DNA of 64,000 bases from Trematomus loennbergii. Lineage: Eukaryota > Chordata > Actinopteri > Perciformes > Nototheniidae. A program made the translations under genes and the position numbers. The DNA is taken from positions 248,001 to 312,000 of the forward strand of contig JAAOOA010000377.1 of the NCBI GenBank assembly GCA_012861695.1. Reading direction: 5' to 3'. Position 1 is the stretch's first letter. Each line of letters starts with the position of its first letter. Shown piece after piece: positions 32,453-44,550 of this stretch. The notes beneath the pieces are model-generated. The model made no database searches, was not told the DNA's origin, and saw nothing but the letters and a program-made list of their open reading frames with translations.

Positions 32453-32997
32453 CGAGTTTGGTTAGGAGGGACAGCACAGCAAAAGCACAAAGATAACATT
32501 AGACAGAATGGCAAGAGGCTGCTTTTGAACTTTTCGTGAAGATGGCCTTATTCATTTTTAATACAACTGAGATGTTGGGAATCTATTTATAGACAATTTA
32601 TTGTGGCTCAGGTTAAGATTCCTCAAGTGAGAATCCAAACATAAATAGTCTTGCAATGGTCTTTGACAGAAGAGATTGACAGCTTCAAAGACTGGCGCAT
32701 GGCTCCCTCTTTTCTGTCTTTTGAGGCGACTGCAACAAAGGCTCCCCACTGTTGTGTTCGCAACAAAGCATGACTCAGTACACATATTCCAGGAATGTAG
32801 CTCCTCAATTTCTATTTCATGTCCACAGTATTAGAAAAGATTATTATTCCACAAATGTATTCTCTCTAGTGATTACCTTGATGCCAAGGAAGTGCTCAGT
32901 GTATGTCTTATGACCATTTAAATAGTTAATGTGTTGTCTTGTGTTGACCTGCAACCGCATCTTTACACCTCCATGTTCACATTTCCATTACCTAGAG

Positions 32998-33350
32998 CAG
33001 GGGGTGTCAAACATTAAGGTTGCACTCAAAGGGCCGGTTGTAACTTTAAGACTATATATATAAATAATGTTTTATATAACATTATTGCCTCTGCATTGGA
33101 TTATTATCGGATAAGGTAATAACTTCATAATTAACTATGTCTGAGAGCAGAAGTTTAGGGCAAATAATTTCAAATAATTGCAAGTCTCTTCAGTGCGCAT
33201 GTCACAAGATGCATTGTGGTACATGTAGTTTATGGACATTGTGCTTCTGTAAAGTGGCATGAAACCGTATAATAAACATATTATATGTTTTGAAGCTCTT
33301 GCGGGCCAAATCAAATGAAGTCGGGGGCCGGATTTGGCCCACAGACCTAG
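32998..33350. mobile_element. hAT-type MITE E2, eroded
   Basis: Begins 'cagggggtgtcaaac' and ends in 'ggggccggatttggcccaca'. It is homologous, in opposite orientation, to the intact copy at 60457-60852. The right terminus is lost and no target duplication remains. Confidence 0.7.
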
Positions 33351-33568
33351 AGAGTACCAAAATACAGTGAGTCCTAAACACAAGTAGTCAGGGTTCATTT
33401 ATAACGCTTATTTTGATTTATTTTTCTCAAATGATGCTGTATGTTTCACTTTCTGAAAGCGTTAGAATCGCACATGAAAATATTGAAAGCTGCCATCTGC
33501 CCTCGGCCATGTCTTTGGCGGTGATCCAAGCTTCGGTACCACAGTGGAAAAAGTTAGTAATACATTTA

Positions 33569-34408
33569 GGCCCCGCTCACACGGGACCGTTTGCGTTTAT
33601 GCACAGTATGCGTATTCAAAAAAGTGTTCCGTTCACATGCATTTGTTTCATTTAACGTGTCTGTTCAAACGAGACCGCTGGAAACGCTGTAGTACATATG
33701 CCGGGACTGTAAGTGGCGCTGTAACTTCCGCCACAAAATACACCAAAAGCAGTGAAGAAGACTCCGCAGCAGCCCCGCAGCAATGTTGCCATGGCTACCC
33801 TTCTGTTTACGCCCCGCCGTGGATTTAGCAACATGTAGTTCATGTAATTCTCCATGTCCACTTGTTGCTGATGGTTGTGGTAGAGGAGCTGTAGATTTTT
33901 GCACTAATATCTGTAGCATGGTCAGTAGCAGTAGCACTAGCAGTAGCTACTGACAGGAGGAGGAGCATGTCTCCGTGGAGAGGACTCGCTCAGAGAGATA
34001 TTCTCTACAAACACCGGGTGAGATCCTCCTTTGTCAATATAATGGATCAATGCATGAAATCTGACTCTGTTTATTTTGTTTAAGGAGCGTTAACAATTCT
34101 GGTTTGCCTTTTATAATATTATTTCATTCAAGAACCCCTTGTGCATTTAATTGACACAGCCATGCTACAGCAGTGAGCAGGAGAGGTGGGGAGAGGTGGA
34201 GCTATCGTTATTTTTTCAGGAAATATTCGTATAGAGGGATTACACGGACTTGGTTGACCCCCCAGAGCGTTTCGTTTGCAAATCTATCCACCTTGGGACC
34301 CGTTATCGTTTGTGGGGTCAGTTTCTATCGGCCTTGTGTAAATAATAGGGCTATACGCACGCGAAACTATGCAGATACAAGCAGTTTTCTCCTCATGTAA
34401 ACGGCGCC
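33569..34408. mobile_element. Harbinger-like MITE H3, complete copy
   Basis: 840 bp, ends 'ggccccgctcacacggg' and 'catgtaaacggcgcc', flanked by TTA at 33566-33568 and 34409-34411. Interior shared with 4917-5761. Confidence 0.82.
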
Positions 34409-34984
34409 TTATACTGATCAAATGTCAATACATTACATAAGTCTTATTCTCATTCATACTTAATTTATTTCTTCTTCTGTCAGTATGAACACAAAAAACT
34501 AACCGGTATTACATTTCATTCTAAAGTTTACGGTCTAAAAAGGTATTTAAAACAGATAATTTGTCGTTGCTTTTGGCATAAGCAGTCAGAGGAAACATAA
34601 CGTTCTCAGTAAGATTCCTTGAAGAACTAGAGCACAAGAACCAAAGTAAGCTTTACTTTCAATGAACCTTCAATATAGACCTAACATGTGAAGAAACATA
34701 CTTTATTTAAAATAAACATTTATAACTAGTTTAGGTTGTTTGAGAGGTAATTGAAATAGCTAAGGGTGATGATCTGCGAACACAAACCTACAGACTGCTG
34801 GAGAAGAGATATCACAGGGGGGGGGTTGGGACACACACATTCCGATGGCCAATTCGTTTTAAACAAAGAGTAGGCTATACTCAACATAGTGGGGTGGGGG
34901 CTGGTGAACGGTATGGTCAATGTTTGTAAACACTGTGACATTTTGACTTTATTTGATCATTTCAGTTAAAAACTAACGTTCATA

Positions 34985-35130
34985 TTTCATATTACTGTTT
35001 TGCCTGGCTGGACCTGTAATTTACAGGAAAGGAGTGCACGCTACTAAAGAGACACGCTACCATGGAAACCAAACAATGGTGTTGCTGTATTGAAGTCCGA
35101 GTGGAAACAGTCATATTTGGAGCGTTATGT
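34985..35130. repeat. Fragment of MITE D (inverted)
   Basis: Contains 'taccatggaaaccaaacaat' and 'tccgagtggaaacagtcata', the reverse complement of the 28100-28160 part of D. Confidence 0.7.
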
Positions 35131-35515
35131 TAGAATGAAACAGCGAGGTCGTGACTCACAAAAAAAAAGTGTTACTTCACTAACTGTAAGCTTGTCACTC
35201 AGAGTAACCTACAGTTAACTTAACTGTTGGAAAAGAAAGATCAGGGGGGGGAGAGCTGTGATGGGCCATTAGGAGTGTAAACACACAGCTGAGAGCTGCC
35301 GTTTCATTCTGACTGTTTAAAAAACGGTAACAACGGACTATTTTTCTTAGCGGATGCATGTAAATTTAAATCAATACATACAACTATTTTTTAAATCAAT
35401 AAAAATATTTTCTAAATCCATAAAAGCATTTTAATTAATATTGGGAGTCATGTCGTTACTTTGTTGAGAATGTGGCCATGTAATAAGCGGGATAATTTGC
35501 AGCGACTTGGTCATT

Positions 35516-35950
35516 ATGGGGAAAAATAACACCCAGGGATCAAGATCCCTCCGCGACGCGACGCGGAGGGATCAGTAATTTTTTGTGAATTACTGAGTTT
35601 AGGCACGTTAATAACATTTTAATGAAGTTGAATACAGTATATTCATATTTGTCAGTGATTTCATGTCAATTCGGCGAACATAAACGATTAAATTAGGATT
35701 AAAAATCGAGAGCCGGCTGCTGTTCGTTTTTTTCGACTAAACAACATTATTTTGTTAAATAACAACATGGTGATGTTTTGTAAATGATTACATGTCTTAT
35801 TTAGCACAGACTATGATCCTATCCGTGACATATGGATCTTAACAAAGATCCGCTATACATTAGTACCAGACATACTGTACAAGACTCCACACATGACTCC
35901 AGTGTGGAACCCCACTGCACCCCCTGGTGGATCAATGATCCATTGCAGCT
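35516..35950. repeat. Repeat X arm, inverted relative to 1-420
   Basis: See the entry at 1-420. The pair is separated by 35 kb. Confidence 0.85.
35544..35573. other. GC-rich perfect hairpin
   Basis: 'gatccctccgcg' is followed after six bases by its exact reverse complement. It stands out from the AT-rich surroundings and is absent from the paralogous arm near 395-410, so it arrived or arose after duplication. Confidence 0.75.
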
Positions 35951-36305
35951 GGCTTCACAATAATTAAATTTATTTATCACGGGGGCGGTATCAAGTCAGA
36001 CTGGGGGCCGGCCGGCCATCACGGAACGTGCACGAACCGATCACGACCCTCGCATTTTAAACTGTCCAAAATAAGACGCTCCATCTGTATACAGAGATGC
36101 TGTATGAGAAGCCAATGTGATTTTGGCACATTGAACAATGTAATCTATTTTAGTAGACCTCAACAATGGAATTATGATCAGTAGAAATGGCCATGACATG
36201 GGACCTTTAAATGGGGAAAAATGTTTGTACGCACAATCTACAAAACTGTAATTTTAGATGTTAATTTACAATTAAATCATGTTGACTAATTAATGTTAAA
36301 CTTAC

Positions 36306-36365
36306 TGTGAGGTGGCAGTAGTCCAAAGCTGCTCCTCCGCTTCACAGGTTGCAAATCTTCTGACA
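36306..36365 (-). CDS. GIMAP-like gene 1, coding exon 2
   Basis: A 60-bp exon with acceptor 'tgatttcttttag' and donor 'gtaagt' encodes VSEDLQPVKRRSSFGLLPPH. This short linker exon, rich in basic residues and ending in PP, precedes the first AIG1 domain in fish GIMAP8-like genes as I recall them. Its phase joins the ATG exon upstream and SELRVV at 24029 downstream without a break. Confidence 0.8.
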
Positions 36366-36487
36366 CTAAAAGAAATCAGAACATTCACAACATATTTCAT
36401 GAAGGATTGGTTGTTGTTTTAAATGACTTATGTTGTGTATTATATCACAATAAACAGCAGATTCACAATAATACATTCTGAACTCAC

Positions 36488-36506
36488 CTGTTGATGCTGT
36501 CGCCAT
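36488..36506 (-). CDS. GIMAP-like gene 1, first coding exon
   Basis: ATG at 36504-36506 encodes MATAST and ends in a donor 'gtgagtt'. A splice acceptor 'cctgcag' lies 7 bp upstream of the ATG, so the transcript probably has at least one 5' non-coding exon. The sequence is identical to 54528-54546 in gene 2. Confidence 0.75.
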
Positions 36507-36805
36507 AATGTCACTGCAGGAACAAATCTACTTCAGCTCGAAACCAAATGCTTGGTTAAAGAACCTAGGGAGAGGATATGTAAATGTGTCAGACTCTCAA
36601 TTCATAATAGAAATAAAGTCTACTCATAGTGTACTCTTTGTATATGAAGTCAAGTTAATCAAGTTTGAAATAGGTTTGCTGTTAATATGACCAAAGAAAA
36701 CATGTTCTTAACAATCTGTGTTTTAGAGACAAAAAATATGTTGGAATACAATGACTTTATGCAAACTACTTTATGTTTCTATAAACTGTATTTAAGTGAA
36801 AAGAA

Positions 36806-37050
36806 GTTTGGTATAATCATTAGGTTTCACAATGAGTTTGCTTTTGAAAAGATGGTGTTGATAGTGATACAAAGTTAATGTGTTACTCAGGGTGGAAAAA
36901 CCCGCAACTCTGATCAGGTTTTATAGCTGTTGTAATGCTTATCAAAATTGTTTTAACTTCCTTGTTGACCTTCAGTCTGAACTTCAGACTCCAATCTTAC
37001 AATTTATAGTTATAGAACAATAAAACACATGAATACATTTCTCAGTACCA
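36806..37050. repeat. Upstream block repeated four times in the window
   Basis: The block from 'agtttggtataatcattagg' to 'acaataaaacacatgaatac' recurs at 37255-37470, 44612-44900 and (shorter) 54730-54930. The first two are adjacent, so part of this is a local tandem duplication. Confidence 0.8.
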
Positions 37051-38263
37051 GTACAAATTAAATATTAAACAAAATCAATCTGTGTTTTAGGTTATATTCT
37101 TGGAAGCAGCAGTATAATGCATATAATGGTACCAAGTGTGTTATTAAGGTTGGTACAACTTTTGATTGATCCAAGACTAAAACTATTTTCGAATACTGTG
37201 AAACAATGACCTGTAAACTACTTTATATAACTATATATAAGTAAAATATAAGGAAGTTTAGTATAATCATTAGGTTTGAAGATGAGTGTGCTTTAAAACA
37301 AACCAAAAAAAATCATCTACCAATCCATGTTTTAGTTTTTGATGATGATGATGATGATGTTAGTGGTACAAAGTTAATATGTTACTAAGGGTGGAAAAAC
37401 CTTCAGACTCCAATCCTATCATTTTATAGAACAATAAAACACATGATTACATTTCTCGGTTCCAGTGCAGATTAAACACAGTCGCCCCAAATGATTTATT
37501 TAAGTATATCACAAACATTTATATATTCCTCCGCTGGATTAATGTGTTGACCGTACAAACAGTGATTCTGCTGCAGCTAATCACCTGAGTAGTAAAAACA
37601 TCACTCACTTTGTTTTGAAAATTGGTGGGGACACTTTTTTCAGAGAAAAATAAAACTGTATTGTGCACCACCCTTTATTTGTACACACTAGTTTCCCTAT
37701 TATTTGTCAGCAACACCTGTATAAACAGGATTCACAGTCAGGCTACAGAATATCTTCATAGGACACAAAAATATCTTTGTAAACCAAACCCCCTGTAGTG
37801 GGGTCGTCCCCCAGAAGAATTGTTTTCATTTTAAAATGTAAACTACACATTCTAGAAGTATGTGAGAAGAAAATGAAGCAAAAGACAACTTTTAATTGAG
37901 GCAAACAAGCCAAACAACATTGCTGTGAGCATGTTTTTGTGGTAATTTTAGGAGGAATTATTTCTTGTTCATATTACTTTATAAGTTCTAAGTTTACTAA
38001 CATGTCCAGATTGCACATCTTGGGTCTCAAGATATACATGTTACCTTGTGCAAAATAAACAAGTGTTTATTACATTTCTTTGTGCACACTATTTTTCACA
38101 ACACTGTTGCATTGTTAAAAAGTAGTCGGGACAAAATTGCCGATTTCAAAAAGTCCCCAGCATAAATTACACCTATGGGAACAATCAGTCTTTACTCATC
38201 CTCATAAGTTTCACTTAATTTTGTTTTGTTTATTCAATTAATATCTAAGTAGTGTCTACTCAC

Positions 38264-38346
38264 CAGGTGAGATCCTCTTTGCTTCCAGCGGTGAAATGTC
38301 AAACTCTGCAATGAAGCCCAACTTGAAACAACCTTTGCTCTCAGGC
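38264..38346 (-). other. Probable 5' exon of GIMAP-like gene 1
   Basis: Donor 'gtgagtagac' and acceptor 'ctcatctcag'. It is open in one frame (ESKGCFKLGFIAEFDISP...AKRISP), and its paralogue at 55230-55307 is strongly conserved. Joined to the next exon it is out of frame with the ATG at 36506, so it is more likely 5' UTR or part of an alternative transcript than coding sequence of the main protein. Confidence 0.5.
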
Positions 38347-38399
38347 TGAGATGAGCAGATGATAAATGTTCATCAGCTTAGTTAATAATTAACAATCAC

Positions 38400-39190
38400 A
38401 GCTTTGGACCAGGAACAAAACATTCTGATGTATATACACAACTGATTACTTTACATTTTAGCATATCATACAGTACTCTCCTTCATCTCCATCTTACAAA
38501 CATCTATAATAGAGCATAGGTCAAAACTGTGCTTGAGTTAATAAATCTGACAAATTGTAATAAAATGTCCGGATTAAGTTTTTTAGTTGCGGTCCCAAAC
38601 GGACTCCTTTAATGTTGGATATCTATAATGAGAACCAAACAACAATTGTTTACCAAAAAGCCAAAAGTGTCCAGTTTTTTTTTTTTTATGTGTCACTAAA
38701 AGTTGTTTGATGTGTAGATGTTACCACTCTAATGATTGTTGTAGTAGTAGCAGTAGTAATTAAACATAAAATGGAGGTGTTGGAGAAACATGTGAAAATA
38801 AAACCATACATCGAAATATTACCTCTAATGTATCATATAATTATTCGTCAAAAGTGGATAAAAGCCAATCTTACACAGTGTTTAATGTTTTTTTAGCTTT
38901 TTTGTCTGCATTTCCCACGATTTTCTTCATGCAGTCAGTCTAAATTAACATTCATTTGGGGCCTTTCTTTGACTATACACTGTAAAAACTGTTGCTTTGG
39001 TAAACATTTAAAATAATGTGTCAACAGTTTCCAAGCAATTTTAAGAGTTTAGTCAACTTTTGCATTTTTTGAGTTGGTGAAATGTACTTTTTTTTAGTTT
39101 TCCTCTACTCAAGAACGTGTTACTTTGCTAAAACTTAAAAACAATGTGTCAACAGTTTCCAAGCAATTATAGGAGTTGGGTAAACTCACT
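38400..39190. other. No gene seen
   Basis: AT-rich sequence with a poly-T run near 38677 and two similar phrases 'aatgtgtcaacagtttccaa' at 39014 and 39143. Confidence 0.45.
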
Positions 39191-39204
39191 AATGTGATTT
39201 TGGG

Positions 39205-39400
39205 ATAGTGGTGGTCTAATGGATAGTGAGATGGGCTGAAGTTCGGAAGGTTTTGAGTTCAAATCCCGCCAGGAACACCACCACTAGTGTGCCCTTGAGT
39301 AAGGCACTTAGTCCTTAGTTACTCCAGGGAGAATGTCCCTGTAATTGGTAATTGTAAGTCGCTTTGGATAAAAGCGTCAGCTAAATTAAATGTAATGTAA
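39205..39400 (+). repeat. tRNA-derived SINE
   Basis: A-box-like 'tggtctaatggatag' and B-box-like 'gttttgagttcaaatccc', then the 'aagtcgctttggataaaagc' tail and 'aatgtaatgtaat' end. It is clearer than the copy at 11632-11822. Confidence 0.8.
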
Positions 39401-40149
39401 TTTTGTCTGCATGTGAAAAGATGAGTTGAGCCAAGATATTAAGTGTAACCAATGCAAATAACAATCTGCTAAGAACCATATAAGACAAGAATAAATAAAG
39501 TAAATTATAAAACACAATTGAGTTGCCAGAACCTATATACGACAAACTCTTCCTGATTTCAATCCAACCCTTTAAATATTTGATAGCATTGAAACATTGC
39601 AGATTAAACAAATAGATTTAAAAAAGGGAACGTTATAGACATGTTAATACATTTTATTAAAATTTGATTATTTCAAAACAGTTTTCATAAAACAGTAACA
39701 AGTTAAGCACAACACATGCAGACACATGGTTATTCAAACTGCATCTGGCTCGTGGGCAACGTATAACTTCATGCTGTGCATCACAAGCCTGTTGCATATC
39801 GACCTCTGCTGTTCCCTGTATATACAAACGAAACACTACATTGAGTACAAATCAGGACACACCATGTGTTTTCCTCAACAACAAAAATCTAATCCGTCTT
39901 GAAATCATAACGAGCCAGTTTACATTAGCTGTTAACAGACGCTAGAGAGGTGCTATTCATATTACAAGGGTTTAAGTCATCAAAAAAAGGCTGGTTTGCC
40001 AGAAAATGGACCACATAGTCATGAGGCTGAGTCAGGGCTGAGTCTAACTTTAACAGCAGTAATGGCGTTGGCATGCATTAAAATGTCAATGTTCCATTCA
40101 AAACAGCGAATACAAGAAAGTAAATAAAACTTGCTAGTTAAAAAGCAGT

Positions 40150-40320
40150 AATTAATAACTCAGGTGGTATGCTTACTTGTTTTACGATGATCTGAAGAGG
40201 ATCCAACGCAAACACGTGTCCAACTGCTGAAGAATCGCTGGATATAGGAACCGGAAGTCTCACAATGCGGTATTCTCGTTTGAGGGCGTGGCATGACCGT
40301 GAGGTTGACAAAAGCATTTT
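40150..40320 (-). promoter_or_regulatory. Candidate promoter and first exon for GIMAP-like gene 1
   Basis: On the minus strand a donor 'caagtaagca' at about 40175 follows a relatively GC-rich stretch with two CpG-containing blocks ('gagaataccgcattgtgaga', 'cacgccctcaaacgag'). It is upstream of, and in the same orientation as, the exons at 38264 and 36488. No TATA box is evident. This is inference only. Confidence 0.3.
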
Positions 40321-40419
40321 TATGAAGTTTTCCAAAACGTATTTATAAGAAAGTTCATAAAATGTGATATTAATTTATAAATTAATGAGTTCTTAAAACA
40401 TGTTCTCATTGTTGCTTAA

Positions 40420-40908
40420 AGTGGACCTATCATGCTATATTTGAATAATATAGTGTAGGACCATACCTATATAAGGCATATTTATCCTTTTTTTTTTTCA
40501 AAATACCAAACAGATCATGCATTTTAGCCATGCCTCATTTTGCTCAATTTCACAATTTATAGCTCTGTTTTTGCAAGGGTTGATTCTGTGAGCAACAGCA
40601 CAATCTAGAGGCCTGGCATATGTACTACAGCGTCTCCAGCGCTTTCGAACGGCAATGCCGTGGTTGTCTCCTCCTGATTGGTGGAGTTGGCCCAATAGCC
40701 GTAGCACCACCGTCCTGACGTCAGGACAGTGTTCAAATCTGGATCAGTTTTTATCAGATCCGTTGCAGCCCCTTTTTTAGAGATTTGGGTATGGAGGAAA
40801 ATAGAGAGGGTTGTGTTTTCTGACACTTGGTGAGTTCCCTGGAACACCGGGGACACATATTCATGTAGAAAAGACGTACAAAAGTGCATTTTGCATGATA
40901 GGTCCCCT
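40420..40908. mobile_element. TTAA-flanked MITE related to P0 ends
   Basis: 489 bp; ends 'agtggacctatcatgc' and 'gcatgataggtcccct', flanked by TTAA on both sides (40416-40419 and 40909-40912). The ends resemble those of P0 at 24185. No ORF of note. Confidence 0.82.
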
Positions 40909-41000
40909 TTAAGTGTTACTTATTTAAACGCGCTTGTAAATTACATACAAAAATTGAGTTTTGTTGACTTAACCATCGGAACTGTGTTTACAGTGTAGGC

Positions 41001-42276
41001 CAGGGGTCACCAACCTTTTTTAGGGTGAGGGCTACTTTTAAAAAATAAAACAAGTCGGGGCTACTTTTACTCCTCTTTTTTAGTTTTTTGCAGTGTATAT
41101 ATTTAGCACATTTTAACATGATGATATGCTGACCTTTAACCTTTGTGTGCTGTTTGGGTCTGTGGGACCCGTTTGCAGTCTTTACTAAAAGAACATGTAT
41201 GCAATTTAATTATTTTAACCTGCTTTATTTGGGGGTGGACGGGCCTCACCTCCTCTAGGGGGGTCCTCACCTCCTCTAGGGGGGTCCTCACCTCCTCTAG
41301 GGGGGTCGGGGGGCATGCACCCCCGGGAAGATTATTTTTAAATGTTGAAGTGAAATGCATCAATCTGGTGCACTTTGAGCACAGCATGAATTGATGGATG
41401 CAGCTCTCAACACTCAGATGAAAGGGAGCTGTATACTTTTCAATAATCCAAACATCTTTAGAATATGATCACAACCAATAACAAATCATTTAAACTTGTT
41501 TATTCTTATCTTATGTTACCTAGTTAGCATTCTTTCTTTTTATGTATACTTATTTTACTAATCACTCCCCTTTCAAACTGTTTTTTGTTTTTTTTACTGT
41601 CCTATAGTACACATTGGAATGATTTCTTACTTTATCTATATTAAATAGATAAAGGTATGCTCTCCCCAGCTCTCTCTCTCTCTCTGTCTCGCTCGCTCAC
41701 AGAGGCTGTGTGCTCCTCCGTGGCGATCGACGGCTTGCGTTAAAAATAATAATAAACATATTTGTAAAGTGGGGGGACACAAACGGGATTTCGAAAAGAG
41801 CGGGGCATTTCCCCCCTGTCCCAGGTGGAAATTACGCCATGCGTGTGTGTGCGTCAAGTGCAATAATATATATGCAAGTTGCAGCACACAGAGTAAAACT
41901 CTGGCCCTCATGTGTTGTATAGGCTGCATGATAGGCTCACTGGGGCTGATGTGTTGTGTAGATTCTGCCAGAAGGAAAATCAGCGGGGAGGTGCCACATT
42001 GCTTTTCTTCCCGACTGCAACGCTGGTCCCGCAAATCAAGCAAGAACGTGATTGGTCGATATTCATTGTGGGGGTGGGGGGAGGAGGGTGTTAGATAGAT
42101 ATAGAGTTGTAGTAAGTAGATAGAGTTCGCTATGATTTAGGTTTCGTTTATGCATAGGGTAGATTCTTTTAATTACATTTCCTTTTTTGTTTTGTGTATT
42201 TTATACATTTTGGATTTGCTTGGCAAGCTATTTTTAGAACATGCCCCGCGGGCGACTCACGTGTTGGCTACCCCTG
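41001..42276. mobile_element. hAT-type element Y
   Basis: Ends 'caggggtcaccaacc' and 'gttggctacccctg', with flanks GTGTAGGC / GTTTAGGC (8 bp, one mismatch). The interior at 41230-41640 resembles parts of elements A and B (26215-26480, 28570-28840), including a 22-bp phrase 'ctcacctcctctagggggg' repeated three times. No intact transposase. Confidence 0.8.
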
Positions 42277-42284
42277 GTTTAGGC

Positions 42285-42790
42285 TATATAGGCAAATATG
42301 GGCGCTACTTTCAGCCGGCAAAAGCTGCGCCCCATTTCGAGTTGATTGTGATTTATAAAGGGGAACCGGCTAAGGCGTGCATGCACAGTTTTTTATAAAT
42401 CAGAATATTTTTGTGCATAAGCACTTCCTTTGACCTACCTAAAGTTTTGTAAATGAGGCCCCTGTTGTGTTTGATACAAGCTTGGGGAACCACGTTGATC
42501 CACACACAGGTGCATCCTCGTGTTGAGATTTAATAATTTTTGTTATCATGATTTAAAACTTCACCAGCCATATAAATTGCAAACCGCTTAATTAAATCAG
42601 CATCAGCGAATGGCTTCTTAGCTCTAGCGAGCGTCCAAGAGACGTGCAATTAGGCAGCTGCTGTGCTCTCTTGTGAGATATTGTTTTAAACATAGTGGAA
42701 ACAGAGTGCTTGTATGATGTGAGCATGCTTGCTATTTTTTGTTTGCGCTGGTCGGATTTTTCTGGATAGTTGGCATTAAAACTGGATAAA
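42285..42790. other. No gene seen
   Basis: Unassigned sequence between element Y and the DIRS fragment. Confidence 0.45.
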
Positions 42791-42796
42791 ACGAAA

Positions 42797-44550
42797 GTTA
42801 CTTATGTAACTACGGTTCTATGAATCCTTACTGACCGCCAGAGGCAGTGCTTAGCACTGGATATCTTCTGTCTCGCGCATGCGCAGGTCGAGTATTTATG
42901 TCAAAAAAGTCACGTGTGACCTCGCATGACCTCGGAAGGCATAAGTTCCGGTGTTGTCAATGAGTTCAGTCCTATGGAATCTTCTCGCAGGAACACGAGA
43001 TTCTGAGTGACAAAGAACTCTGGCGGTCATCCAGGATTCATAGAACCGTACTTACATGCGTAATTTTCGTTCTATTTCATCGTTACTGACCGCCAGAGGC
43101 AGTGCTAAGCACTGGATGACTTATATCAACAGAGTCACGAGGAAACCTGAGTACCCACCTTATAGGGATTGACTCTGCAGGAGGACCACACCCAACGGGT
43201 GAGGGGCGGCAACATTCACTCTGTAGTATCTGGTGAATGTGCTCGGGGATGCCCATGTGGCCGCGGCACATATGTCCCCCAGGGGCACACCTCTCAAGGT
43301 TGCCCATGACGTGGAGACACTCCTGGTAGAGTGGCACTTTACTCCGGGTGGTAAGGGACGGTCATTCGTCCTGTATGCCTGGGCAATGACGTCTATGATC
43401 CAGTGGGACAGGTGCTGCTTTGAAAGAGCACGGCCCTTTCTAGGACCACCATAACAGAGAATGCTGTATGCTTGCGGTAGTCTGGACATAAGCTCTAAGG
43501 GCCCGCACCGGGCATAAGAGTCTTGACCTCTCCTCCCCCTCTCCTGGTGGGGGGTCAAACCGTGCCAGCTGGATAGGCTGATTGAGATGAGAGCGTGCCA
43601 GCACCTTAGGGAGGAACACTGTATTTGGTAATAAAGTGACACCTGAGCCATCTGAGTTCCACCTCAGACACGAGCTGTTCACGGACAAGGCCTGTAGCCA
43701 CCTCAGTTCTGCCTGTGACAAGGGTTCAAAGGGAGGCGAGCAAAGGGTGTCCAGCACCAAGTGCAGGTCCCATGTAAGAGCCCTTGGGACATTCGGGGGG
43801 CGCAGCCTCAGGGCTCCCTTTTAAGAAGAGGGATACCAGCCTATGGCTCCTCATTGTGTTATTGTCAACCCTTGCGTGTTGAGATGAGAAAGCAGCCACA
43901 TTCACCCTGACAGTAGCGGGACACTGGCCGTCGTCCAGGAGGGACTGCAGGAACTCAAGGATAGTAGGCACCGAGCAATGTACTGGGTCCTCGTTTCGCT
44001 CTTGGCAACAGTCAGAAAATAGTTTCCACCTGTTTTTGTACTGTATACAAGTAGATGGTGCCCTGGCATTGAGAATAGTCCTCTTGACAGGCTCTACGCA
44101 GTCGCTCAGCAGCAGGTCGGGCCCTCCAGTGGCCAGACCCACAGCTGAAGGCGGCAGGGGTCGGGGTGCCACATCCGACCCTCCAGCTGAGACAAGAGGC
44201 CCTTCCTGTTGGGGAGACGCCAAGGCGTCCCGCAACAGAGTCTATGCAGCAGGGAGAACCAAGTCCTGACTGGCCAGAAGGGGGCCAGTCAGGACTTGTG
44301 GCCCTGATGAAGCACTCAGAGGAGTGTTGGTCGGATCAGAGGAAGGGGTGGATAGGACTAGAGAAGACACCTTGGCCATGAATGAGCCAGGGCGTCCTGA
44401 CCCAAAGGGCTGGTCTTCTCCGTCAAGGAGAACCATAGGGGGCAGTGGGTCGACATCCTCGAGGCAAAGGGATCTACCTCTGCCCTGCCGAAGAGACCCC
44501 AGATGCTGTGCTCCACCTCTGGATGAAGCCACCACTCCCCCGGACGATAG
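42797..44550 (-). mobile_element. DIRS-type retrotransposon fragment
   Basis: The terminal part shows the inverted and direct repetition typical of DIRS elements: 'tacggttctatgaatcc' with 'actgaccgccagaggcagtg' at 42811-42850 is inverted at 43022-43052, and the second phrase is repeated directly at 43084-43120. The minus-strand recombinase gene follows. The reverse transcriptase region is absent, so this is a truncated copy. Confidence 0.8.
43160..44235 (-). pseudogene. DIRS tyrosine recombinase, frameshifted
   Basis: Three overlapping minus-strand frames make up one recombinase: 43726-44235 (N-terminal, with PSTCIQYKNRWKLF and the SHRLVSLFLKG segment), 43440-43760 (VRALRAYV) and 43160-43651. 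The last holds the catalytic region: CHSTRSVSTSW with the His-x-x-Arg pair, and FTRYYRVNVA with the active-site tyrosine. These proteins integrate circular retrotransposon DNA without making target duplications. The breaks between frames and the missing segment before SVNSSCLRWNS show decay. Homology is from memory of fish DIRS elements. Confidence 0.8.

Larger units (their letters stand above)
30952..36087. repeat. Composite repeat X, inserted in P0
   Basis: Bounded by 'gatggggcatcttattttgg' on the left and 'ccaaaataagacgctccatc' on the right, which are inverted copies of each other. Fragments match 1-2735. Inside lie an AC microsatellite, hAT MITE E2, Harbinger-like MITE H3 and a D fragment. 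No gene seen. Confidence 0.6.
24185..36206. mobile_element. 12-kb composite insertion P0 in intron 2 of GIMAP-like gene 1
   Basis: The ends 'aggtcccatatcatgc' and 'gccatgacatgggacct' are imperfect inverted repeats flanked by TTAA (24181-24184 and 36207-36210). The paralogous intron of gene 2 (52583-52839, 257 bp) is aligned on both sides ('gagcttgc' left, 'aaatgg' right) and lacks the whole block. Removing the block leaves about 250 bp in gene 1. The outer family is a common TTAA-type MITE; the interior was filled later by a foldback, hAT elements and repeat X. The insertion lies between exons 2 and 3 and does not alter the splice sites. Confidence 0.8.

Noticed and set aside
39205..39290. 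tRNA gene
   Set aside because: A- and B-box-like motifs belong to a SINE head; no complete cloverleaf, and it continues into the SINE tail.
41769..42098. ORFs inside hAT element Y
   Set aside because: No BED finger, RNase H-like core or other transposase motif; frames overlap on both strands.
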